NCBI GenBank assembly: GCA_030280995.1 | Contig: JASXTE010000017.1 | Coordinates: 5,532,501 to 5,596,500 of the forward strand | Reading direction: 5' to 3' | Source: Hemileia vastatrix | Lineage: Eukaryota > Basidiomycota > Pucciniomycetes > Pucciniales > Zaghouaniaceae | DNA length: 64,000 nucleotides | Part shown: positions 1 to 10,200 of the stretch, in pieces | Layout of the letters: every line of letters begins with the position of its first letter | How positions within the stretch are numbered: position 1 is the stretch's first letter | Notes under the pieces: model-generated | What the model was told of the DNA's origin: nothing | Database searches by the model: none | What the model saw: only the letters and a program-made list of their open reading frames with translations | Made by a program: the position numbers and the translations under genes

Positions 1-1930
1 TAAAAAGATGTGTGGTGGAAATATAATTTGAAATTATAAGTTTTATTTAATAAAATTAGGAAGGAAAAGTTATGAAGAGACATCTGTAAAATAGTTAAGA
101 AAAATCTTAAAGCTGAAATAAGAAGTATTGTGTTTTTTTATTATGTATTTTAAAATATGTTTAATAGTAAAATATTTAATAAAATTCTCAATGCTCAAAT
201 AATTTGATATATTTATTAGTATTTTGTTTTTTTATTATGAATTTTAAAATATGATTAATTGCAAATGATGAGTGAGAGAATTTGGTGAAAGACTTACCTC
301 CTTATATATTGGAGAGGACACCTATGGCTTTTCTCCAGTATGGCCATCCTTCTTTGCCAAGCTACATAGAGGCAATAATTCCTCAATCCAATAGCCAATA
401 GAGGCAAATCTGCACAATATTCTCTCAATATTTCCAAGCGCAATAGTGAGAGATGGTTTTAGTTGGGCCAAAAAAAATAATAAGAAAAGAAAAACAAGCA
501 ATGTGGTAGTCTAAAGTTTAGTATGGCACTTAAGCTTATTAAAAATGGATTTTTGGGGAATGATTGTTGAGATTGGAAAGGCAAATATAATTTTAAAATG
601 GTTATATTAAACAATTAAGTATTAAAAGTGGTTAAAAAGGGTTGATTTTATGGGTCACAATTTAACAAATAATCACCAGACAGGAAATGCAAGTATGGGT
701 CTAAAAGAGCATGGAAATTGAATTCAGGAGTCTCAAGAACCTTTGGTAATTCTTCTGAAATTTTTACTGTTTTCCTACTATTTATAATAATTTTATAAAG
801 TATTTTTGATTATTTTTGAATTTTCATAATTTGTTTAACTTTGATAATTTTTTACTAGGTGAATAGGGCTGCACAGGCTACGAAGATTAGAATAGAATAT
901 AAGGGAGAAGTAAATCTATCATCTTTAATTTTTCTAGATTTTCTATTAATATTTTAAAGATTCTAATTGAGTCCAGAAGTTTGTTGTCACATAGCATAAA
1001 AAACGTCTTTGACTTTTTCTTGCGGGTGTGATCTATCAAAAAACTTTTTTTGGTAAATTGGTTTTGTACTCACTCATAAACTGTTGGGTTTGGTTTATGG
1101 TAAGAGGATTTTTAGCTGTCTTGGAAATTTTTTTTATTTTATTTTTTTGTAAGTATATTGAATTTGATGTGGTGGGTGGAGAATCTATTGAATTTTTAAT
1201 TTGTTGTTGCTTAACCTACCTAATGAAAATCTAGTTAAACTTTTTTTCCCTTTAAGTGGTGCACTTTTCTCATGCACCTGTCACATGTTACCTCCAGCCT
1301 GTTAGATTCTGTCACATACATTTTAGTCTTATCTCTCACTTTATTGTATGTATGTACCACACAGCTAGACACAAAAAAATTTGTAGGAAATGCAAGAAAA
1401 AATTCAGCACTTTTTGTATTTTCATCTGCTTCTTTTAGGTCATGCCACCTACACGCAAATGTCCAGATTTGGATTGTTAGAAATCATCACCTGAATTGTA
1501 ACACTGTTAGTATTTAAGTTGGGTGTGAACAGATTTGGTACAGCCAAATTTTAGCAAAAAAAAAATTATGGACACTTTCCAACATTGCAATCCCACCACC
1601 AGATTGGAGCATCTAATTTTTTTTTCTTTCCTTCCTTTCATCCTCAGGTTTTACCCAACACTCATTCCATTGACATTATTTTTTGTAAGAGTCTCTATTT
1701 TTTTATTTTATTTTATTTATTTTATTTTTTTTCCTTACTTACAATATCTTAATTCACCTTTATCTCTCTCTCTGACATGTTACTATTTTTTAGGTATAGC
1801 TTTTTTTTTTTTACCTTTTTTTTTTATTTTTTTTTTTTTTTTTGGTTTGGTTCTAAAAACTTGATTTACAGCTACAGTGTTCAACAATTGAGTATTCATC
1901 ACAGTCTAATATCCTCTGATTTCAAACAGA
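1..1930. other. AT-rich stretch without a supported gene
   Basis: The short open frames here are T-rich or phenylalanine-rich and look like chance. It contains a 39-bp direct repeat (127-165 and 218-256, two mismatches) and a diverged dispersed repeat (820-985, listed separately). Long T runs lie at 1680-1850. Confidence 0.6.
820..985 (+). repeat. diverged dispersed repeat, copy 1
   Basis: A block with the core GTGAATAGGGCTGC at about 859 and a downstream AATTGAGTC at about 967 recurs in inverted orientation at 52790-53060. Both copies have the same order of conserved islands: a T-rich lead, the GTGAATAGGGCTGC core, a CTAGA island, then AATTGAGTC-(C/T)-(A/G)-GAAG. The family is not recognised. 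Confidence 0.5.
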
Positions 1931-3317
1931 CCAGATGATAAGTATTTTTATGAATTTAATGAAAAATCAAACCAGCCATCTCAAGATACCTTCTCAGATG
2001 CTTCCACAAGCAAATCAGTATTAAAGGTAATACAGAATACATTTTTTATCCCTAGAAATGAGAATAGTTCTGGACCATCTCATAGACAATCCACTGGTGA
2101 GAGGACACAATGCTACAAGAAGGTGGTCACAGAGCCTGAAAACCTTTTCTTCACTTGGGATGTCACAAACACAAATTTAACCTTCTTCAAAGAGCAAACA
2201 ATATTAACTATTAACACATGTGAGGAAGATTTGTGGTCAAATCATCTTCATGACCAAGTGTCTTTAAACACTTTACTGTGCACTACTATCATACCAAATG
2301 GTGGCATTTTTGTGGCTAGAAACAACACCTGATTAGAAACTGAAGAAATATTTCAAAATTTTTCTGGATATTTCAGCAACATTACATGAATATCAAAAGA
2401 TCATTTGTCATGTTGAGTAGAGGGACCCCAAATGGGCAGTTCAAGTGAGTCTTTTTCATATATATATATATTTCTGATTGATTATCATTCTTATATCTTT
2501 TTTTATTCATTTTAAGAGATTGATAGTATCTCAACAGCCAAGAATGAAAAACTCATCAAATGGTTATCAAAATTTGTATGATGGTGAAAACACATTAGGG
2601 CCCAAAAACACTTCCAATCATTTTGATCTTTTTTTTAATTCAATAGAACCATCCTCCATGTGAGAACTTAACTTTTCAATCAGAAGCATTCTGCTGTATT
2701 AATCCTTCAAACACACAGGAGTATTTCATCATCACACTTGCACTTTCTGAAATTTGGGCAAGGGCTATAGTAAGTGTTTCATATTTGTGTGTCAAGTTTT
2801 TTTTTGTTGATAGTTTTGGTATAGCATTCAAATCTGACTCAAGTAACACATTTGAAGCCCCCCCTACCCTCCAAAGATGCCTCAATTCATCTTCCATTGT
2901 TGAGCAAATGTTATAAACAAAAATCAGGGAAACAATCTGTCAAGCACTTCTATTCTACAAGCTCTAAATACTTTTTGAAAATATTCTCAGCACAACTGTA
3001 AATGCTTTGACTCAACAACAAATGAAATCATCTATTATTACAGTAAAGCCTTCAATTAACCTGTCTGAAATAGATCCAACAGAACTTGATTCAAAAATGG
3101 TTCATTTTTTTTGATATGTAAAAGTTGATCCTAATGACAGTGAATTTCAGGATAAGATGAAAATTTTGAGGTTGTATCATTAGAATTTTTTAAGGGATTT
3201 TAAGGAGGATGAATTACAAGAAGTAGGTGTACCTATTTCTAATGCTTGGGCATTGGTTCATTGTGTAAAATCCTATCCCACATACCTCCAACATCAAGGT
3301 TTACAAAGTATTTAAAC
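1931..3317 (+). pseudogene. decayed multi-segment protein-coding gene, possible SAM-like C-terminus
   Basis: Four stretches on the plus strand have protein-like composition in an otherwise non-coding AT-rich area. (1) 1931-2332 is open for about 133 codons without an ATG and follows an acceptor-like TTTCAAACAG. (2) 2516-2660 follows an acceptor-like ATTTTAAG. (3) About 2654-2912 contains an ALSEIWARAIV-like run. (4) About 3006-3315 ends with FLRDFKEDELQEVGV and a helix-rich tail. Several in-frame TGA, TAA and TAG codons interrupt them. Segment 4 resembles small SAM-like helical domains as I recall them from rust proteins, which is inference from pattern only. Most likely a dead gene or transposon passenger. 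Function unknown. Confidence 0.3.
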
Positions 3318-3631
3318 ATATCAATGATATTTAGAATATGATAACAAATTTAAAAAGTTAAAAAGTAAAAAAAAACATATAATGGTTATCAAAATGTAAA
3401 TAGATAAAAAGTGTTTAAAAATTATTTTTTTGAGATCAGATAATATCCTGAAACTCTTTACCAAAAAATGTTTTTGAGTTTTTTATTTATTTATTTATTT
3501 AAGGGTAGGGAGTTTCAGATGACTAAAGAATAATTTAGTATTACAAATCATAACATGAAACATGTTTTAATGTCTTTTTATCAATGGCAAAAAAATCAAA
3601 CAATTTTTTTTTTCACTGAAAGCTAAGAAAT

Positions 3632-3757
3632 AGTTTTATTTCTAATGTCATATCAACAGCAACCAATTCAAGAATTTTTTTTTCTTTTTCGTTGAATGAC
3701 AAGAAGTGTTTTATTTCTAATTTCATATCAACAGCAACCAATTCAAACATTTTTTTT
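3632..3757. repeat. 75-bp-period direct repeat
   Basis: Two near-identical blocks of about 50 bp (3632-3682 and 3707-3757) share TCATATCAACAGCAACCAAT and each end in a T run. They lie just 3' of the mariner-like transposase remnant on the minus strand and may belong to that element. Confidence 0.6.
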
Positions 3758-3879
3758 TCACTGAAAGCAAAAGATTAATAAAATGATATGAATAACACCC
3801 AGTTTCCTACTGTATATAACCACTTGCCTGAAATAATTTTTTTAATAAATATTTTGTAAAAGAAACTTTAACCCATCCC

Positions 3880-4556
3880 ACAACTATAGCCTCATCTTCA
3901 GGGCCATCTGAAAAATTTAGCATATTTCTTAAGGTTACTCTTCAGCACACTAAAAATTTTTTCTATTGGATTTAAATCAGGAGATTACACTAGCAAATAT
4001 AAGATTCTACACCCTCTATTTTCAACAACTTCTTGTATTCTACTACAATGGTGGAAAGCAGAATTGTTTAAAACCAAAAACACTATTAGGGCCAGGGTAT
4101 CTGCTCATCATTGGCATCTAAATGACAACACATACAAATACATGAAAAGAAAATTCACATAAAAAAATTAAGAAATCAAACCCACCAATTCTTTTTCTAA
4201 ATAAAACTCAAAGTGGACTCTTGTTACAGTTTCTTCTTGAACCATGCTTGAAACCAATCTAGTAAGTGAGACTTCTGGGATTAAATTAAATTAGCAATAT
4301 GATTGAACATGAGGTATAAATTTGGTACAAAAGCCATTAAATTCCCACCCTTGATTACAAGTGACAATGTCAAGAGATATGCCACATTCATCTGATAACC
4401 AAAATGAATGTAAGCAATAAAAATGATAAAAAAAATTTAAAACCCAAAATAAACACCAGTAAAAACTAAAAATGAAGGCTCAAGTAATTCAACAGTAGCA
4501 AAATATTTTTCTCTAAGATATTGGGTTTGGGCTGGATTAACATGTTGAAATTGTTT
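3880..4556 (-). pseudogene. Tc1/mariner-like transposase, C-terminal part (split by E1)
   Basis: On the minus strand, reading down from 4556, a frame continues the protein of 14573-14178 directly across the E1 insertion (R-K-K then Q-F-Q-H-V-N), with an LVFTG segment where the family usually has a catalytic aspartate. Further down, about 4080-3930, are FVLNNSAFHH, then a VVENRGCRILYL-like strand and SPDLNPIEKI. These match the DDE_3 layout of fungal Tc1/mariner transposases (second catalytic strand, GCR-I-YLPPYSPDLNPIE). The first acidic position appears as G and the second as N, and several stops and frame changes are present, so the enzyme is dead. E1 landed in its coding sequence, so this transposon is older than E1. 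Confidence 0.75.
4552..4556. repeat. target-site duplication of E1, left copy
   Basis: TGTTT directly precedes the 5' LTR and is repeated directly after the 3' LTR at 14173-14177. A 5-bp duplication is normal for Ty3/Gypsy integrases. Confidence 0.9.
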
Positions 4557-6055
4557 TGTCAGCCTGTATATCCCCAGGACTGAGTAAAAAGTGCTTATAA
4601 GTTAAGTTAAACACATGAACTATACATGGGAACAATAAATGAGAGTACACAAACAGTATAAATAAGTAAAATTATGATAATACACAAAAAATGCCATTAT
4701 AACACCTTATATACACGCATATATCCACCTTTTATAGGTCTTATGTACTTAATATTAAGTTGGAATATGTTAGAGTAATCTTAAGAGCCTTAAGTATAAG
4801 GCTACATAATTTTTAAGTACACTTAAAGCTGTTATATTCATTGTTTTACGCAAAAAACAAGAAATGCGCTTCATTTCACTTAAAAGTTGACTATATGCGC
4901 TATAAAATTGAGAATATCAAAAATGCGCTTTGACAGATCAATTGAGCTCAATTAGGAATATTGATTTGGCTATTTAAAAGCATAAAAATAACACTTTTCA
5001 AATTTGGTGTTTTTTATGCCAGAAATGGCTTCTGTGTACTGGCCACATACTGCCTGCTTTTTTCCCATGTGAATAGCTTCATTTTTAGCAAAGTTAGCTT
5101 CTTCACACTAAAATTACCCCACATTCTACACCCACTGTGGGGAAACACACTAAAATAGGCGACAGGCGCTTATTTAGTGTCCTAGCTTAATTAATAGTGC
5201 ATTGACCTTGTTTATATGCACTAATTTCATTAATAACCTCATTCTTGGCATCTTATTTCATCACCACACTTAAATTCGCCTAATTTTAGTCAAGGATTTA
5301 CCCGTTCAAGCGCCTGCCAAGGACTGCATGTAGTTACCCCACATCTCACGCTCTGTTTTAAGTTTTTTGGTGGTTTCTCAGTCAATTTTGGTTATTTTTG
5401 GATGGGAATTTCAGTAGTATAATGTCAGGATTAGCCCCTCCATTTCTATAGTAAATCCCCCTTATTCTTAAGATATTATTAACCTTAAAAAGTCTCCTTT
5501 AGTCTTTTATATTATTGTTTTATACGCATATACTCTCTTTTTGTCTTTTTCTTTAATTTTGATGGATTTCCCTTGTTATTACAGGATTTTGGCAGTTGTT
5601 ACCTGTCTAATTATGTCATGGATCACTAGGGATGTTGATGGGCAGGTCTATTAGTGGATTTGAGGCGTCTTTAACTGTGTATTGGATGGTATATCAAGGG
5701 ATTTATTGAGGAACTCAGTGTGTATAAAAGGAGGAGGTTTTTGGGTCTTGTTTCTACATTCCTTATCACTTACAATTTACCAATATAACCAAATAAATTA
5801 CAATACATATCAATTATTACTTTTATAAGACTTTTGAATAGTATCTGAATTATAAAATCTATTTTTCTACCAACTACAAAGATTGTAAGCCATATATAAA
5901 ATTAGTGAGAATTATATTACTGAGACCTTTAATTTTGATTACATTTTACAACTTAGTGGATTAGTACTAAAGTATTCATATAGGACCATTAAAATCTTCT
6001 AGACAACTGACAATTCAAGCTAGTTCACGTCTTTGTACTTGACCTCAGCCTGACA
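4557..6055 (+). repeat. E1 5' LTR
   Basis: Starts TGTCAGCCTG and ends GCCTGACA. It matches 12674-14172 in length (1499 bp) and at all but about 19 bases. A TATAAAAG box at 5723-5730 is the likely core promoter, which would put the R region shortly after about 5750. Related copies lie at 56430-59047 (minus, split), 59048-60679 (minus, truncated) and 62673-64000 (plus, cut by the window end). Confidence 0.95.
5723..5730 (+). promoter_or_regulatory. TATA box of E1 5' LTR
   Basis: TATAAAAGG in a GC-poor LTR, about 330 bp before the LTR end. The same box is at 13840-13847 in the 3' LTR. E2 and E3 have TATA(A/T)AAGG boxes at equivalent places. Confidence 0.6.
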
Positions 6056-6643
6056 ATTGGGGACCTTTCCTCAAGAATTCTGTTATAATCCAGTAAGTAA
6101 AAATTTCAAAATAAGGTGCACATAAATAATATCCCTATAGAAATATTTGGATAATTACAACAGGTTGGGGTCACTTATATAGTGATTTCAGAAAAAGAAG
6201 CCCTGTTATATAATAAAATTGTGATATTGAATCAACAATTTTACCACTAATTTAACATAAAATTGTTATTAGTGGGAGTCTGTCAATAGACCAATTAAAT
6301 TTGTGATCTTTGCAGATAATAAACCAATTTAACTGATTAATTGTTTTCTTTTAACAGGACTCTTAAACTTTTCTTTTTATTGGTTTGTAATATTCATTAA
6401 ATATTTAGAAAGAATCTTACTAACAGTTTTTTCTTTTAAATATAAAAACACGGCTACATATTGTAGACCAGTTAAATCCAAGTGACCACATAAAAAGCAT
6501 ATTTGACTTTTGGCACTTAAAGATTCACTTCATACCAATAAGTAAGCAATAAAATTGTCTTCAGTGGTATTGATAAATACTGATAAAACTCCTTTTTGAA
6601 GTTATCATATCTAAACTTTCTATTCTTTAAATTCCACGTGAAA
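6056..6643 (+). promoter_or_regulatory. E1 leader with PBS-like site
   Basis: Directly after the LTR comes ATTGGGGACC. The TGGGGACC beginning at 6058 is the candidate primer-binding site, and E2 and E3 have TGGAGGCC at the same offset. The matching tRNA was not identified. The remaining 580 nt are non-coding and AT-rich, with a small hairpin at about 6170-6188 (TCACT...AGTGA) and an acceptor-like TTTTAACAG at 6352-6360. A minus-strand copy of this leader is at 56035-56429. Confidence 0.6.
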
Positions 6644-7181
6644 ATGTGTGACAACAATGACATTGTAAGTAATAAGGCAAAACCTTATAACTTAAGACCT
6701 AGAGCTGAAAGACCTGTCACAGGACATTCAAATGGAGGGCCAGGACTCTCCCATAATCAACAACACTCCGCCAATGTCTCTGGAGGAAAAGGAAAAGCTT
6801 TTAAAGCAGGTTTCAATAAAGAAGTCAAAAAATACATTACAAGAACAAGTTCACTCCCTATCCACCCTACTGAACACCTTGACAATAAGAGTCAACAACA
6901 TAGTGGACCAGATCAACAATCTGGAAAAGAGAGCAGCTCAAGGTTTCATAGAAGTCAACCAAGCTCTAGTGGACATAAAGACTCAACCACCAACAGTGGC
7001 ACCAAACAATTCCATAGCAACACCTCCAGCCCAAGAGGAGGACCAAAAAATTACAGTAAGCAAATGGAAATGGGATTGGTACGCCCAAAATTACAACAAT
7101 CCTCCTCAACAAGGATCCAGCAGTCACCATTACAGGGGAAAGCCAAGGAGAGGCAGGGGAAATGGGGTAAGACCTTGGTGA
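6644..7181 (+). CDS. E1 ORF1: small coiled-coil/KWxWDW protein, probably spliced
   Basis: Proposed as exons 6644-6664 and 6723-7181 (about 159 aa). The first exon encodes MCDNNDI; removing the GTAAGT...CAG intron brings DIQMEGQD into frame, matching DVEM in E2 and DIEM in E3 at the same place. Residues about 20-90 form heptad-like helices (LSTLLNTLTIRVNNIVDQI). Then come a proline/alanine linker, the motif VSKWKWDWYAQNY shared with E2 and E3 as KW-W-D-(W/Y), a glycine/arginine-rich basic tail (RGKPRRGRG) and the terminal P-W-TGA. The basic tail suggests nucleic-acid binding, which is inference. Known Gag domains are absent here and lie downstream in the polyprotein. It is uninterrupted in this copy although the polyprotein is broken. 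I know of no family name. Confidence 0.6.
6665..6722 (+). other. candidate intron 1 of E1 ORF1 (58 nt)
   Basis: Donor GTAAGT and acceptor GTCACAG, phase 0. The equivalent introns in E2 (20290-20347, 58 nt) and E3 (32715-32778, 64 nt) join acidic first exons to a second exon beginning D-(I/V)-(Q/E)-M. All three lengths are 1 modulo 3, so the frame change is conserved. Confidence 0.6.
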
Positions 7182-7235
7182 GTCATCCAACTTCTTATGA
7201 TCAATTGCATCAACCTAACAATGAATTACTTATAG
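7178..7235 (+). other. 58-nt GT...AG interval starting at the ORF1 stop (E1)
   Basis: The donor-like GTGAGT overlaps the ORF1 end (TGG TGA). There is a CTAAC branch-like motif at 7213-7217 and the acceptor-like TTATAG ends at 7235, followed by GTAA. The same 58-nt geometry occurs in E2 and E3. Removing it leaves TGG TAA, so ORF1 would still end there. Its role is unresolved. Confidence 0.35.
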
Positions 7236-10200
7236 GTAATGAGATTGATAAGGAAATATTGGATATAATTGATAATGATTTAAAAGATTATTCATTTGAA
7301 AAAAATATGTTAAACTTGTCTTTGCACAAAGAAAATGTAGATAGTTTTATTGATCACCAGGATAATGCTATTAATATAAAATTGGAATCAAATGATGAGT
7401 CCTCTGAGTTGGACACAGAAAAAATAGAATATTTTTTAAAAGAAAATCCAATGGAATCAAAGATAATAAGTAAATTATTATTGAGAATTGAAAAATTGGA
7501 AGAGTTCTCAAAAGAGTCAAACAATAATACAGAAAAGGTATTATTACAGCTAACACAATCATTGAGTGCAACAGACAATAGATTAAAAATTATTGAAAAT
7601 TCAAATAATGAATTAATCAATGAGAATAAGGGCTTAAAATCTGAGATTAGAAATTTAGAAAATAAATTAGAACACTCAGAATATTATGGCTACCATTGAG
7701 AGACGTGTTAAATTATCTTTTTCAAATGTAAATGACACCCTAACTCATGTACCAGTAATACAGGATAGGTTACAAAGAGTGGAAATAGAAGTAGCAAACA
7801 TGTTGAAAAATACTGAAAGAATAAAAGATAACACTTCTTATGTAGCAAGAGTACCTGTTTTTATATAACATGCAAATGAAACACCAATGATGGAACATGA
7901 ACATAGTATCATGGGCTCTGAGAATAATAAGTCAGTAAAAGATGAAATAAATGATCATCTTTCTAAAGTAAGTGAATTACTCAATATTCCTCAGGTTAGG
8001 GAAGCAAAAACTAGCCAAAAGAACTGGCCTAAGTTAGATCAGTACCCATCCTTTGACGGAGATTCAAAATCTGATTGGCAGCAATTCATACAAATAATTG
8101 ATAACTTAAAATTTTCATACAAATTACCTGATGAAGAACTTACTTCAAAGTTAATATCTTTATTTACAGATGTGGCCTTATTATGGTTTGAATCTGTATT
8201 GAGTGAGGGAATTAATTACTCCTGGAATGAATGGAAGGCACTAATTGAAAGGCAATTTGGTGGCCCAAAATTTAGAATCACTCAACAAAGATTGTATGAA
8301 AAGGCCAGATACAATCCAAATGCTGGAGACAAACCTATGGTATTTTTAATGAATTTAATAAAAATCATGAAAGCCATGGATCCAAAAATGGATTATGAAG
8401 AGTGGAAAGAAAAGATAATATACAAGTTACCTATAGCAGTTAGAGACATTATTGTAGCTAGAACTGAAACCATCAGAGATACCTCTGGGTTCATTAATAT
8501 ATGTAATGAGATATTATTAAACCACAAATATGAAACCAAGTATATTAATTACAGACAGAGTGTTGACGTGGTAAAACCTACTACAAGTAAATTACCAGTG
8601 GAGAAGAAAAAACCTTCAGCTCCCCTTGTCCCTAAAAGACAAGAAAATAACACTTGTTATAAATGTAATGAACCTTGGGTTAAGGGTCACACGTGTAAGA
8701 AGAGAATAAATGTTATTGAAACCTCCCAGAATTCTGAACCAAGTAATCATGAAGATGAAAATGTGGAATCCAGTGAGGATTGTAAAAGTAACATATCTTA
8801 CAGTGATGATGAAAATGAGATATATGTATTAGAACAGGATATAATGTTCCTGAATGATGCTATACCTCATACAGACACATCTTTAACTTCCATTGAAGAA
8901 GCTGAAATAATTAAAGATGTATCTCATGATACTTACAAAATAACACCTATCAGAGCACCTGTTATTATTTGTGGAAGAGAAATGAATGCCATTCTTGACA
9001 CTGGGGCTGCAGTTAGTGTAGTTTCTATTAATACATTAATGAAACTTGACAGTAAGTATAAGGAAAAACTAGAACATGTTCAGACAAAGAACTGGAGGGG
9101 TTTTGGTTCAATATTAAATCCAAATGGCAAATACAAAACTGCTGTATTCTTTAAATATAATAATGGATATGTAAGAGCATTTTGTGAATTTGTAGTAATG
9201 GATAATAATAATTGTAGTGATTGGTTTATTATTGGAAATGATTTATTGACAAAATTTGGAATTAAACTAGATCCTGAAAACAGTTGTTTCACCATAGGAG
9301 TGAATGGCAAGAGAAAATTCTAGATATGTTCTGAAAATTCAGTGTATGCCATTTCTCCTAGAGAAGAACAACTGCAAGGTGGAAGAACCACCAATGAAGT
9401 GGTTGAATTGGAAAATGAAATCCAAAAGGCCTCTTTCAGTCCTCAACTCTCAAAAATTGAAGAAGAAAATATTTTGAGATTGATTAAATCATATCCTATG
9501 GCATTTGCTCATGTTTCAAATGAACTAGGATTGGTCAAAGACCATGAGATGAAAATCTCTCTAAGCTGTGACTTGGATAATATTCCTGGAAGCCTAAAAA
9601 AGAAACCTTACCCAGCATCTCCTGCAAAAAGAAAGATATTGAAGACAATATAAAAATGTTGTTGGAAATGGGTATTGTTGAAAAAGTGGACACAACACCT
9701 AAGTATTGTGTCATTTCACCAGTATTGATCTCTTATGAAAAAGATAAGGCAAGATTATGCAGTGATTATAGAGCTCAGAATACATACACAGTAGATGATA
9801 TTTACCCTCTACCAAGGATAGCTTCTATCCATGCTACTTTACAAGGAGCAAAATATATTTCCTGTCTGGATGGAAACAAAGGTTACCACCAGATTCCTGT
9901 GGAAAGAAATTCTCAAAATTAATTATTAATAACCACACATATGGGTATATATAAGTATGTGAGAATGCCATTTGGCCCAAAGAATGCGCCTTCAGTCTTC
10001 CAAAAATTGATGGATAGTGTTTATCATCAGGAAATGGTTGAAAGATGGCTATTGGTCTATATTGATGACATCATAGTGTTTTCAAAAACATATGATGAAC
10101 ATTTAAATCACCTGAAAAGAGTCTTTCAAAGAATGGATGAAATTAATATGACAATTGCATTAAAGAAATATAAATTTGGATTCCAATCTTTGAAAGTACT

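Noticed and set aside
1535..1864. 109-codon phenylalanine-rich frame
   Set aside because: It is made of T runs in low-complexity DNA.
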